This document shows positions 35,818 through 44,829 of a stretch of DNA of 64,000 bases, in pieces. The stretch lies in assembly GCA_937967995.1 (NCBI GenBank), contig CALBTB010000013.1, forward strand, positions 66,418 to 130,417. The letters are read 5' to 3'. The notes beneath the pieces are model-generated. The model searched no databases. It worked only from the letters and a program-made list of their open reading frames with translations, and was not told the DNA's origin. Position numbers and translations under genes: made by a program. How positions within the stretch are numbered: position 1 is the first letter of the stretch; every line of letters begins with the position of its first letter. The DNA comes from an uncultured Gammaproteobacteria bacterium (GTDB taxonomy: Bacteria; Pseudomonadota; Gammaproteobacteria; UBA6429; Thiohalophilaceae).

Positions 35818-36294
35818 ATGAAACACTTAGCTCGATTAGGTTTATTGCTGGCCTGCCAGCTGGCCCTGGTGGTTCCGGCTGCGGCGGCAGATTTCAAATG
35901 GATGCGCGATCTCTCTGTTCGGGCTGACGCCGACCCGGCCGGTTTTCGTGCCAGTCTCGCTACACGCTTTCGGCTCGGCGATCTCGAAATTGATACCGTG
36001 ATTCGAAAGGCAGGGGATTACGCCAATGCCTACATGGTGTTGCGCCTGAGCGAAATGTCAGGCCGCTCGCCGCATTACGTGGTTGATCGCTATCATCACC
36101 AACGTGGCCAGGGGTGGGGTGTGGTCGCGAAGAATCTGGGTATCAAGCCCGGGTCACGTGAATTTCATGCGCTCAAACGCGGCCATGACCTGTATGCCAT
36201 GGACTCAAGTCATGCGGGTGATATGAAAGGAAAGGGCAAGGGGAAAGGCAAACCACCGGGTCACAAAAAACCCAAGCACAAACACTACAAGTAA
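35818..36294 (+). CDS. Exported small protein with a Lys/Gly-rich basic tail
   Basis: The 158-residue product starts at ATG 35818 with AAGGGGCGG upstream; the frame is open earlier but has no ribosome site. A signal peptide ends near residue 24 (PAAAAD). The middle domain (DYANAYMVLRLSEMSGRSPHYVVDRYHHQRGQGWGVVAKNLG pattern, then GSREFHALKRG) is seen in uncharacterised proteobacterial periplasmic proteins, to my knowledge without assigned function. The C-terminal 25 residues are repeats of KG followed by a His/Lys-rich end, giving strong positive charge that could bind polyanions or metals. It is convergent with the 85-residue gene, 12 bases away. Confidence 0.75.
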   Translation: MKHLARLGLLLACQLALVVPAAAADFKWMRDLSVRADADPAGFRASLATRFRLGDLEIDTVIRKAGDYANAYMVLRLSEMSGRSPHYVVDRYHHQRGQGWGVVAKNLGIKPGSREFHALKRGHDLYAMDSSHAGDMKGKGKGKGKPPGHKKPKHKHYK

Positions 36295-36305
36295 GGAAAG
36301 GGAAT

Positions 36306-36563
36306 CTAAACCTTGTTACCCTGCCGTCCGTAATGACTGACGCGTAAACCACGGCGGGAGTTCAGATCATCGGCCAGTGTTTCCGCGTGTTCCGTCACCT
36401 GTTTACGTGTACCACGGCGCTTACCAACCAGGGAGGAATTGCCTCTGCCGACGATGTATTCATACCAGTTACCACCTTCAACGCCGGAAGGCGGCTCAGT
36501 CTTTTCAACACTGATTAATGTATATTCGAGTTCGCTAGCGACTACTTTTTCATCATTTACCAT
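36306..36563 (-). CDS. Small hypothetical protein
   Basis: An 85-residue soluble protein without signal or membrane segment. It has a beta-rich first half (ELEYTLISVEKTEPPSG, NWYEYIVGRGNSSLVGKRRG) and a helical end with a basic patch (TEHAETLADDLNSRRG). The composition and the lone, well-spaced position between two genes suggest a real gene, but I recognise no family. The ribosome site is weak (GGATTAAAAG before ATG). Confidence 0.55.
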   Translation of the reverse strand: MVNDEKVVASELEYTLISVEKTEPPSGVEGGNWYEYIVGRGNSSLVGKRRGTRKQVTEHAETLADDLNSRRGLRVSHYGRQGNKV

Positions 36564-36792
36564 CTTTTAATCCTGAATCATCTAATTTCATTGAAATCCC
36601 TATATTTAAAGAATAGCTTTTTTTAGAATTTTTACCACTTTATTGCTGCAAGCACTTGATTTTGCGTAATATAACCCTATAACCAAACATGATATCACAT
36701 TCTGTTACTCGTTCTTATGAATTCGGCTAAGGGAATTTTGTATAAGTTCGATATAATAGTTGTCACTTGTTTTATTACATTGAGTATTTTCC

Positions 36793-37986
36793 ATGAATTT
36801 TCTTGAAAACGGTCTGCTGAACTTACCCTGGTTCGGAATTATTGCCATTACCCTGATTCTTACCCATATCACGATTGCCAGCGTGACGATCTTTTTACAT
36901 CGCCATCAATCGCACGGCTCATTGTCACTGCATGCGATTAGCAGTCATTTCTTTCGCTTCTGGCTGTGGCTGACCACTGGCATGGTGACAAAAGAATGGG
37001 TTGCCATTCATCGTAAGCATCATGCCAAGTGTGAATCGAAAGATGATCCGCACAGTCCGCGCATTTACGGCATAAAAAAATTACTACTGGAAGGATCGGA
37101 ATTATATCGCGCCGAAGCGAAGAATCCCGAAACAATGAAAAACTACGGCCAGGGAACTCCGGATGACTGGCTGGAAAGAAATGTTTATAGCAAGTACCCG
37201 TTTATGGGCATTATGCTGATGCTGGTTCTGAATGTTGCCATGTTCGGTGTTATTGGTATTACTGTTTTCGCCGTGCAGATGTTATGGATTCCGGTACTTG
37301 CTGCCGGTGTTATCAACGGTATAGGACATTATCTGGGTTATCGAAATTTTGAAACACGGGATGCATCGCGAAATATTGTTCCGTGGGGCATTCTGATTGG
37401 TGGAGAAGAGTTACACAATAATCATCATGCCTATGCAACTTCAGCCCGCCTGTCCAATAAATGGTGGGAGTTTGATATTGGCTGGCTGTATATCAAACTT
37501 ATGAGTTATGTCGGTCTCGCCAAAGTCAAGAAAACAGCTGCAAAAGTTCGTAGTCATGCTGACAAGCAGTTGATCGACATGGACACATTACGCGCACTGG
37601 CCAAGCATCGGTTTCATATTGTCAAAATGTATGGTCGTAAGGTGATCAGGCCGGTAATTCGGGAAGAGTGCCGTCGCGCCAATGACTACTGTCAGTCACT
37701 GTACCGCCGTGTACGCAAGCTGATGACGCGCGAAGATATCAAACTGGATGAACGTGCACTTGAGACGATCGGTGAAGCGGTTGATCGCAGCAAGACGCTG
37801 GCGACGGTATATGAATTCAAGAAGAATCTGGTCGAGTTATGGAATACCTCTGTTCACAATCAGGCCGTCAGACTGGAACGACTGCAGGCCTGGTGTGTTG
37901 AAGCGGAAAAAACCGGTATCGAGGCGCTGGCCGACTTTGCCCGCTTTATTCGCGGCTATACCGAAGTCAGACCTGCTGCGGCTTAA
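36793..37986 (+). CDS. Membrane acyl desaturase (DesA/DesC-like delta-9 type)
   Basis: A 397-residue integral membrane di-iron enzyme. The three histidine boxes are HRHQSH (36-41), HRKHH (73-77) and HNNHH (208-212), with membrane helices around 10-35, 50-70 and 137-175. The arrangement is that of bacterial delta-9 acyl-CoA or acyl-lipid desaturases that make unsaturated fatty acids with oxygen and an electron donor. A C-terminal extension of about 140 residues beyond the catalytic core is helical and basic, also seen in related proteins. The 3' end overlaps the convergent MFS gene by 20 bases. Confidence 0.92.
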   Translation: MNFLENGLLNLPWFGIIAITLILTHITIASVTIFLHRHQSHGSLSLHAISSHFFRFWLWLTTGMVTKEWVAIHRKHHAKCESKDDPHSPRIYGIKKLLLEGSELYRAEAKNPETMKNYGQGTPDDWLERNVYSKYPFMGIMLMLVLNVAMFGVIGITVFAVQMLWIPVLAAGVINGIGHYLGYRNFETRDASRNIVPWGILIGGEELHNNHHAYATSARLSNKWWEFDIGWLYIKLMSYVGLAKVKKTAAKVRSHADKQLIDMDTLRALAKHRFHIVKMYGRKVIRPVIREECRRANDYCQSLYRRVRKLMTREDIKLDERALETIGEAVDRSKTLATVYEFKKNLVELWNTSVHNQAVRLERLQAWCVEAEKTGIEALADFARFIRGYTEVRPAAA

Positions 37987-39166
37987 TCGGTCTGCTACGT
38001 TTTAAAGTCAACCAGACCAGGCTCATCACAATCACCATGAGTGCCGGCAGGGCGCCGATGTTGACAGCGCGCCAGCCGTACTCATGGTGCAATATTCCGG
38101 CAGACAGGGATGCGATGGCAACCGTGGTGAAAACCATAAAATCGTTCGCTGCCTGAGTCCGAAATTTTTCCTGTGGACTATACGCCTGAGTAAGTAGAGT
38201 TGTTGCGCCAATAAACAGAAAGTTCCAGCTCACGCCGAGTAATAACAGCGCGCTGAAAAAATGCCACATGCTGGTGCCAACCAGGTTGATGATGATACAC
38301 AGTACTCCCAGCACGGCGCCGATCCCCATGACTCTGATTAATCCAAAACGCCGGATCAAATGGCCGGTAACAAAAGCGGGCGCAAACATGCCCAGGACAT
38401 GCCACTGAATTACAAAGGCGGTATCACTAAATGGGTGAGTATGGTGATGCATGGCCAGCGGTGTCGCGGTCATGATGAAACTCATCACACCGTAACCGAG
38501 CATGCCGCATATCACGGCGACAATAAATTCCGGCTGGCGAAGAATTTCTGATAATGGTCGCGCCTGCGGTTGATCCTGTATATCAATCAACGAACCATGA
38601 TCGGGTAATTTCAAAAACAGCAGTGACAGCATCAGGAATCCATACACCGCGATCAATGCCAGGTAACTTCCTGCAAACGACGCACCCTCGATAAGGTGTT
38701 GGGTATAGGTAGCCAGGTTGGGGCCAATAATCGCGGCAATCACTCCCCCCGCCATGACCAGGGAAATGGCACGGCTTTTATGATCCTCACCAACTGCATC
38801 CGCTGCGGCAAAACGAAAGTAATTGCCAAATCCGTTAAACATGCCAATCAGCGCACTGGCTGTCAGGAACAACCAGAATGTCTGCTGGATGATTGCACTG
38901 GCCAGCAGGCTGGCACCGGCCATCGCCAGGATGCTGGCCGCGAGGAAACCGGCTTTACGGCCAAGCTTTTGCATGATCAGCGCGGCCGGAATACTGGTCA
39001 GCATACCGGCGATCATGATCACGGCTAACGGAAATGTGGAGTAGGCTTTATCACTTGCCAGGTTATGGCCAACTAATGCGGAAGTGGCAATGATCAGGGA
39101 CATGCTGGTCATCATCATGGCCTGGGCAAAGGCGAGTAAAGGCACGTTGCGTGTAAAAGTACTCAT
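37967..39166 (-). CDS. MFS family transporter
   Basis: A protein of about 400 residues with 12 membrane helices in two sets of six and the MFS loop pattern LIMQKLGRKAGFLAAS between helices 2 and 3. The start at 39166 (MSTFTRNVPLLAFAQAMMMTS) places the first helix near the N-terminus; the frame opens 16 codons earlier but no better ribosome site is seen. Central loop residues IDIQDQPQARP separate the halves. Substrate is unknown; family members of this kind are generic drug or metabolite exporters. It is convergent with the desaturase gene and divergent from the cytochrome gene. Confidence 0.88.
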   Translation of the reverse strand: MSTFTRNVPLLAFAQAMMMTSMSLIIATSALVGHNLASDKAYSTFPLAVIMIAGMLTSIPAALIMQKLGRKAGFLAASILAMAGASLLASAIIQQTFWLFLTASALIGMFNGFGNYFRFAAADAVGEDHKSRAISLVMAGGVIAAIIGPNLATYTQHLIEGASFAGSYLALIAVYGFLMLSLLFLKLPDHGSLIDIQDQPQARPLSEILRQPEFIVAVICGMLGYGVMSFIMTATPLAMHHHTHPFSDTAFVIQWHVLGMFAPAFVTGHLIRRFGLIRVMGIGAVLGVLCIIINLVGTSMWHFFSALLLLGVSWNFLFIGATTLLTQAYSPQEKFRTQAANDFMVFTTVAIASLSAGILHHEYGWRAVNIGALPALMVIVMSLVWLTLKRSRPIKPQQV

Positions 39167-39306
39167 AAAAACAAGTATATCGCGTTGTTGAATTAATAGC
39201 TGACAAATTTGCAAAGTTATTATTAATCGTTATTAATTTGAACATAAGCCAAAAACGATGGTCTGAATTTTACTGAATCTGTATTCACTTCCTACTGGTA
39301 ATTCTC

Positions 39307-39909
39307 GTGACAGAACGCATCAAAGTTTGGGATATTGTCGTAAGATCATTTCACTGGTCACTGGTTTTCTTTTTTATCATTGCTTATCTGTCCGGTGATG
39401 AACTGGATACAGTTCATGCCTATGCCGGTTATGTCATTGCCGCGCTGTTGATCATCAGGCTGGTATGGGGATTTATTGGCACTCGCAATGCAAGGTTTGT
39501 CAATTTTATCTATGGCCCATCCGAAGTGAAGCGTTATGCACGTTCCCTGACGACTCGACAACCCATGCATTATGAAGGGCACAATCCGATTGGTGGCTGG
39601 ATGGTGATTGCCTTGCTGGTATCCCTGATACTGACTACCTGGTCCGGCCTCGAAGCCTACGGTGTAGAAGGGCATGGTCCGCTGGCAACAGAATCGTCAC
39701 TGGTCTCAGTAGCATATGCCAATGGCGACGAAGGCAAAGGTAACGAACAGGAAGAAAACGAAGACGAATTCTGGGAAGAGATCCACGAAGCCCTGGCGAA
39801 TTTAACCCTGTTGCTGGTCTTTGTTCACATTGGTGGCGTCCTGTTTGCCAGTCTTATGCATGGCGAAAATCTCATTAAAATCATGCTGACCGGTTATCGG
39901 GAACGTTGA
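39307..39909 (+). CDS. Cytochrome b561-type membrane protein
   Basis: A 200-residue di-heme b-type cytochrome of the Ni/Fe-hydrogenase b-subunit kind, beginning at GTG 39307. Four membrane helices are visible; heme ligands are probably His in VVRSFHWSLV, HAYAGYVI, and HIGGVLFASLMHGEN. The loop between helices 3 and 4 is acidic (EENEDEFWEEIHEALANL). Signature GWMVIALLVSLILTTWSGL is typical. It would move electrons between quinones and a periplasmic partner, but no partner (YceI, c-type cytochrome or hydrogenase) is adjacent. It ends 18 bases from the convergent rapA. Confidence 0.9.
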   Translation: MTERIKVWDIVVRSFHWSLVFFFIIAYLSGDELDTVHAYAGYVIAALLIIRLVWGFIGTRNARFVNFIYGPSEVKRYARSLTTRQPMHYEGHNPIGGWMVIALLVSLILTTWSGLEAYGVEGHGPLATESSLVSVAYANGDEGKGNEQEENEDEFWEEIHEALANLTLLLVFVHIGGVLFASLMHGENLIKIMLTGYRER

Positions 39910-39927
39910 CGTTACTACTTATATTGT

Positions 39928-42870
39928 TCAGTCGACGACAATCATCACGCGAATCGCATCCAGCTGTGACACGGTGGCGTCGAGCTGTTCGATGATGAGC
40001 TGTTTCTCCTGTCGGAAAAACGTGATTTCCTCATCGCGGATATTGGGGTTGATGGTCTTGAGGGCGACCAGTCGATCTACTTCCCGGTTATAGTCCCGTT
40101 CAACCTGCTGGCGGGCCTTGTCGACCACCACGGGTACATGCTGACTGACCAGTTTGTCGCACACCGCCAGCATTTTTTTCAACGCGGCAGCATGCCCCTT
40201 GATAATCTTACTGACGACTTCACGTGGAATCCGGTCCTGAATTTTCTCGATGACGGCATGCGTCAGGCTGGTTTGATACTGTTTGCCCTGTTGATCGATG
40301 ACCACGCGCAAGGTCGAGTTTGATAAGTACCGTGCCGTGTCCAGTTTCTGGCTCGAGGCGGGAACCAGGTTATAAAGACATTCGATAAACAGGCTACCCG
40401 GTTGCAAGCCCTTGTGTTTAATGGTGACCATGGTGGTGTTGCCGATTTCCGTATTTATGATGGTATCCATGGCGGCAGTCACCAGTGGATGCTCCCAGGT
40501 CATAAACTGCATGTCTTCATTGGCCAGTGCCGTTGTGCGGTGGTAAGTGATGGTCAGCCCGTCTTCAGTCAGGCCCGGTAAGTGTGTTCTGACATGATCG
40601 CCGGGCCTGATGACAAAGCTGGTCTGGCTATGAATCTCGGATTCGATGCCGAAGTTATCAAATACATGATCCAGGTAGTCCGCCAGTTCTTTTTCACGTG
40701 ATTGTTCGATGGCGGTATCCACCAGCTTTGTTGCCTGATCCGGACGGCAGGAACTGAACTCGAGTAACCGGTCACGTCCCTGTTGCAGGGTGTCATTATA
40801 TTGCCGGAGAAGTTGTGCCGTTCTGTCGATTAGGGCGGTGTATTCCGGTTGTCCACTTTCATGCATACTGGACTGGCGCAATACATTTATCAGCTCCTGC
40901 TCAACCTCGACAAAGACACTGTGACCTGCCGGGCAGGTGTGTTCAAACGCCTGTAATCCTTCGTGGTACCAGTGGAACATCGATTCCTGTGCAGAACCCT
41001 GCAAACAGGGAACATGAATTCGAATAGTCTGGGTCTGACCGATTCGATCGAGCCGTCCAATCCGTTGTTCGAGCAGGTCCGGATTCAACGGCAGGTCAAA
41101 CAACACAAGGTGATGGGCAAACTGGAAATTACGGCCTTCACTGCCGATTTCCGAACACAGCAATACCTGGCTACCTTCTTCCTGGCTGGCAAAGAACGCT
41201 GCTGCCCGATCCCGTTCGATGATGTTCATGCCTTCATGGAAAACCGCGGCATGAATGCCACTGCGTTTTTGTAAATGCTCGGCCAGTTCCAGTGTCGTCT
41301 CGGCACTGGCGGTTATCACCAGGACCTTGTCCGGTTTTAAATTTTGCAGCAGTTCAAATAACCAGTTAACCCGTGGGTCCAGTTCTGTCCAGACTGGCTG
41401 GTCCGCAGTTCGATCGTGTTCGTAAATTCGTTCCGGGCTGAGCAGGCGTGCCGGGTTGCTGGTTGTTGCGGCATGGTTTTGCAGTACCGTTTTATATTGC
41501 CCGGGTAGTGGCAGGGTAGCGGCATGACATTCCCGTTGCGGAAAACCTTTCACGGCATGTCGGGTGTTGCGAAACAAAACCCGCCCGGTGCCGTGGCGAT
41601 CAAGTAAGTGTTCGATCAGCCGGTTACGGGCATAGTCACGGGTTTCCGCATCACATTGTGCATCAATCACCTGGTCAAGATACGTCTGGTTATCACCTTC
41701 ATCCATCGTGCCGGACAGCACGTCGATACTTTCCTGTGACAGTGTGCTTCGATCAAGCAGGTTTTCCACTGCCGCAGCAATGGGCTCATAATGTTTTTCT
41801 TCTTCGACAAACTGGTCGAAATCCGGAAATCGATCCGGATCGAGCAGTCGCAGGCGGGCGAAATGGCCGGTTTTACCCAGCTGTTCCGGTGTGGCCGTCA
41901 GAAGCAGGATTCCTTTGGTGGACTGAGACAGTTGTTCGATACACTGGTATTCGTTACTGGCTTCCTGTTGCGACCAGTGCAAATGATGGGCTTCATCCAC
42001 AACCAGTAAATCCCAGCCGGCTGTAACAGCCGAGTTGTGCCGGTTTGCATACTGTGTCAAAAACGACAGCGAGCAGATAATGAGTTGTTCACTTTCAAAC
42101 GGATTATCCAGTTCGCCACTATCTTCGACGGCCTGACAACGTTCTTCGTCGAAGACACTGAACAGCAGGTTGAAACGGCGCAACATTTCCACCAGCCACT
42201 GATGCACCAGCGTTTCCGGTACAACGATCAGCACCCGCTGGGCGCGTTCGGTTAATAACTGGCGGTGAATAATCAGGCCAGCCTCGATGGTTTTACCCAG
42301 TCCGACTTCATCTGCCAGCAGTACACGTGGTGCATAGCGACGTGATACCTCGTTGGCGATATATAACTGATGTGGAATGAGGCTGGTGCGGGTACCAATC
42401 AGGCCGTGTAATTCCGAGTGCAACAGGCGGTTAATATGTCGGCGTGTGTCCCTGCGTAGCCGGAACAATGCCGGTTTGTCGACCTGACCGGTCAACAGGC
42501 GATCGACCGGCTGGTTAAGCTGCATAAGATGATCGATCTGGCTTTCCGGCAGTATCGCTTCACTGTTGTCTTCGCGCGTACCGAAGTAGACCAGCAGGCC
42601 GTTATGGTGCTCGATGTCCGTGACGGTCATGGTCCAGCCATCCTGGCTGGTGATGTGGTCGTTTAGCGAGAAAGTAACACGTGACAGGGGCGCTGTTTCG
42701 CGTGAGTAAGTGCGGGTTTCACCTGTGGCCAGAAATGCAACCTGAACACTGCGGGCGTCAACAGACAAAATGGTCCCCAGGCCCAGTTGTAATTCGGTGT
42801 TGCTGATCCAGCGTTGTCCCGGCTGATAGTCGTCCTGTTTCAATCTGTGTGCCTGCTTCAAAGGGGCCAC
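39928..42870 (-). CDS. rapA: RapA, RNA polymerase-recycling Swi2/Snf2 ATPase
   Basis: The 980-residue protein aligns throughout with E. coli RapA (968 residues). It has the N-terminal Tudor-like domains (QRWISNTELQLGLGTI), the ATPase motifs I (LLADEVGLGKTIEAG), II (VVDEAHHLHW), III (LLLTATPEQLG), then IV-VI (AVFHEGMNIIERDRAAAFF, LLCSEIGSEGRNFQF, QRIGRLDRIGQ) and the RapA-specific C-terminal region (NPNIRDEEI). It binds RNA polymerase and helps release it from posttermination complexes. The E. coli start corresponds to about residue 15 here. It is divergent from a small helix-turn-helix gene. Confidence 0.97.
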   Translation of the reverse strand: MAPLKQAHRLKQDDYQPGQRWISNTELQLGLGTILSVDARSVQVAFLATGETRTYSRETAPLSRVTFSLNDHITSQDGWTMTVTDIEHHNGLLVYFGTREDNSEAILPESQIDHLMQLNQPVDRLLTGQVDKPALFRLRRDTRRHINRLLHSELHGLIGTRTSLIPHQLYIANEVSRRYAPRVLLADEVGLGKTIEAGLIIHRQLLTERAQRVLIVVPETLVHQWLVEMLRRFNLLFSVFDEERCQAVEDSGELDNPFESEQLIICSLSFLTQYANRHNSAVTAGWDLLVVDEAHHLHWSQQEASNEYQCIEQLSQSTKGILLLTATPEQLGKTGHFARLRLLDPDRFPDFDQFVEEEKHYEPIAAAVENLLDRSTLSQESIDVLSGTMDEGDNQTYLDQVIDAQCDAETRDYARNRLIEHLLDRHGTGRVLFRNTRHAVKGFPQRECHAATLPLPGQYKTVLQNHAATTSNPARLLSPERIYEHDRTADQPVWTELDPRVNWLFELLQNLKPDKVLVITASAETTLELAEHLQKRSGIHAAVFHEGMNIIERDRAAAFFASQEEGSQVLLCSEIGSEGRNFQFAHHLVLFDLPLNPDLLEQRIGRLDRIGQTQTIRIHVPCLQGSAQESMFHWYHEGLQAFEHTCPAGHSVFVEVEQELINVLRQSSMHESGQPEYTALIDRTAQLLRQYNDTLQQGRDRLLEFSSCRPDQATKLVDTAIEQSREKELADYLDHVFDNFGIESEIHSQTSFVIRPGDHVRTHLPGLTEDGLTITYHRTTALANEDMQFMTWEHPLVTAAMDTIINTEIGNTTMVTIKHKGLQPGSLFIECLYNLVPASSQKLDTARYLSNSTLRVVIDQQGKQYQTSLTHAVIEKIQDRIPREVVSKIIKGHAAALKKMLAVCDKLVSQHVPVVVDKARQQVERDYNREVDRLVALKTINPNIRDEEITFFRQEKQLIIEQLDATVSQLDAIRVMIVVD

Positions 42871-42975
42871 TATGGTAATGAAATTTGTGAAAAACTCAAT
42901 CTTGACGTGAAATGAAAAAATATTGTTGTATCATGGCCAGTTATGTAATTTATCAAAATCGTTGGAGTCAGATTC

Positions 42976-43248
42976 ATGCAAATGACGGCACAGCAACTCG
43001 ATGACGTAATCAGGCAATGGGGCCTCAATGCTGCGCAGGCCGCGCGTGTTCTCTGCCTGCACAGTAATAAAATGAGTGAGTACCTGGGCGAGATTTCCCG
43101 TATTCCCTGTGCAGTGGCATTTCATATCGATGCGCTTAACCGTCTGCCAAAACAGGAGCAGCAGCAGGTATTTGTGCAGCGCATCGAACGTGAATCGCAC
43201 GAAACACTGACATTATCTTTTCAGAAAAGTAAAGCAGGGAGTGGCTGA
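42976..43248 (+). CDS. Small helix-turn-helix protein
   Basis: A 90-residue protein with a helix-turn-helix resembling XRE or phage Cro proteins: LDDVIRQWGLNAAQAARVLCL and NKMSEYLGEISRIPCAVAFHI. GGAG lies 9 bases before ATG 42976, and ATG 42982 is an alternative start. The next gene starts 3 bases after it, so the two are cotranscribed. Whether it regulates the thioredoxin-like gene or the divergent rapA is unknown. Confidence 0.7.
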   Translation: MQMTAQQLDDVIRQWGLNAAQAARVLCLHSNKMSEYLGEISRIPCAVAFHIDALNRLPKQEQQQVFVQRIERESHETLTLSFQKSKAGSG

Positions 43249-43251
43249 ATA

Positions 43252-43767
43252 ATGAAAGCCGTCATCATCATTTTGCTGATAGGTATCGCCCTGTTGGTGT
43301 GGCTGAATGTTAATGAACCAGCCCAGCCTTTTTCCGCCTACGATTTACCCGCCAAACAATTGCGTGCCTACATGTCACGCTCGACCAGCACCGACGATCA
43401 CCCATGCCTGAACCGGAGTCGTTGCCTGGTACTGTATATGGCACCCTGGTGTCCGGCCTGCCGGCAGACCAAACGTTTTGTGCCTTATGTTCGCGAAGCG
43501 ATGGCAGGCCAGGACGCCGGTCTGGTGGTTGTGGTGGGTAAGGCGTGGGGAAATTTCAATGGCGGTTATGATATGGCTCGCGATATCGGTGGCCAGGTCT
43601 ATATAGATAAGGATTCCCGTTACTGGAATGAGCTGCGTGCCGAAATTAATGCTGTACCAGCCTGGGTAACGTTCAGGAGTGATGGCAGTGTTGTGGAGAA
43701 AGAATCCGGCTCACCGGGACGTCATGATATCCATTCCGCCCGCGAGTTTCTGAACGACATGTTATAA
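43252..43767 (+). CDS. Membrane-anchored thioredoxin-like protein
   Basis: A 171-residue protein with one N-terminal membrane helix (about 2-18) and a periplasmic thioredoxin-like domain. The redox motif CPAC occurs in YMAPWCPACRQTKRF, and the cis-Pro lies in NAVPAWVTF. It has an inserted helix typical of TlpA/DsbE-like relatives. The role may be disulfide reduction or exchange in the envelope; the partner is unknown. Cotranscribed with the helix-turn-helix gene. It ends by overlapping the convergent metA by 6 bases. Confidence 0.82.
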   Translation: MKAVIIILLIGIALLVWLNVNEPAQPFSAYDLPAKQLRAYMSRSTSTDDHPCLNRSRCLVLYMAPWCPACRQTKRFVPYVREAMAGQDAGLVVVVGKAWGNFNGGYDMARDIGGQVYIDKDSRYWNELRAEINAVPAWVTFRSDGSVVEKESGSPGRHDIHSAREFLNDML

Positions 43768-44826
43768 CCCGAGTGGATTGTTCGGGTTAATGCTTTCTTC
43801 AAACGGTCTTTTGCGATCGATGCTGGTCAGTTGATAGACCTGACCAATCCAGTTATTGATAATCGCTTCCGCACTGTCATGCCAGGTGTTATCGATATAA
43901 TTCGCGACCACCTGTTCAGGAAAAGCCGGGATTGCGGTTTGTTTTTTACGCGCGGACTCCAGGATACCATGGTATTCGTCCAGAATGGCGCAGGCCTGGC
44001 GGGATAAATAATTTTCCGGGACCGGCGGGTAGTCCTCGCGTTCACCATTGAAATAACGAACGGTCTCGCGTTTATATTCCTTTAACAGGCTGATGGCATC
44101 GTATTCCGGGTGGCCCTGAAAGAAGATCAATCGAAACTGATCTTCGCTTACTGCAAGATGCACGCCTGCCGTCTGGCTTTCCGCCAGTACATGTAACCCG
44201 GCTGCATCGAATTGCTGTCGGTCGATCTGGTTAAATCGTGAATGCGGAACATCGAAGCGTGTATTGACGCCCACCACTAATGGGTGATGGCGATTCACGA
44301 CCTTGTGTGAGTAAACCCCCCAGCGTTTGAAACCCAGTGGCCGGCGTTTTTGCTGGTAACGAAATTCCAGAACGGCATGCGTCGCAAGACACGAACAGAG
44401 TGTCGACGTTACATTCTCATAGGCCCAGTCGATAATATCGATCAATGGTTCCCAGAAGGGTTGTTGCGACAGTTCATTACCGGTTACGTTGGCGCCGGTG
44501 ATAATCAGCGCGTCCAGTCCCTGCTGTTTTATCGTATCAACAGTTTCATAATACTGATCGATATGTGCCTGTCCCTGTTCGCCACGTGGCAGGTTAGGGA
44601 TCGAAAACGGATGCAGGTAAAACTGTGCGATCTGGTTACTTTCACCGATTAAACGAAAAAACTGTCGCTCGGTTGCTTCCAGGGCGGCATCGGGCATCAT
44701 GTTAAGCAAGCCGATATGCAGTTCACGAATATCCTGGTGCAGGGCATCATCCTGACTCAGGACGGTTTCTCCTTCGTCACGCAGGCGTGTGAAACTGGGT
44801 AATCCGGTATGGGCGACCAGCGGCAT
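43762..44826 (-). CDS. metA: Homoserine O-acyltransferase MetA family
   Basis: A 354-residue enzyme of methionine synthesis that transfers a succinyl or acetyl group to homoserine. The nucleophile is Cys146 in CSCLATHA, in the place of the E. coli CWAVQA Cys; His and Glu of the triad lie in FFQGHPEYDA. The N-terminal half (LHIGLLNMMPDAALEATERQFFRLIG) and GANV motif match the MetA type. It is longer than E. coli MetA (309) mainly at the C-terminus. Donor choice (succinyl- or acetyl-CoA) cannot be settled by eye. The ATPase gene upstream is 3 bases away, and the two form an operon. Confidence 0.92.
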   Translation of the reverse strand: MPLVAHTGLPSFTRLRDEGETVLSQDDALHQDIRELHIGLLNMMPDAALEATERQFFRLIGESNQIAQFYLHPFSIPNLPRGEQGQAHIDQYYETVDTIKQQGLDALIITGANVTGNELSQQPFWEPLIDIIDWAYENVTSTLCSCLATHAVLEFRYQQKRRPLGFKRWGVYSHKVVNRHHPLVVGVNTRFDVPHSRFNQIDRQQFDAAGLHVLAESQTAGVHLAVSEDQFRLIFFQGHPEYDAISLLKEYKRETVRYFNGEREDYPPVPENYLSRQACAILDEYHGILESARKKQTAIPAFPEQVVANYIDNTWHDSAEAIINNWIGQVYQLTSIDRKRPFEESINPNNPLGL

Positions 44827-44829
44827 GGT

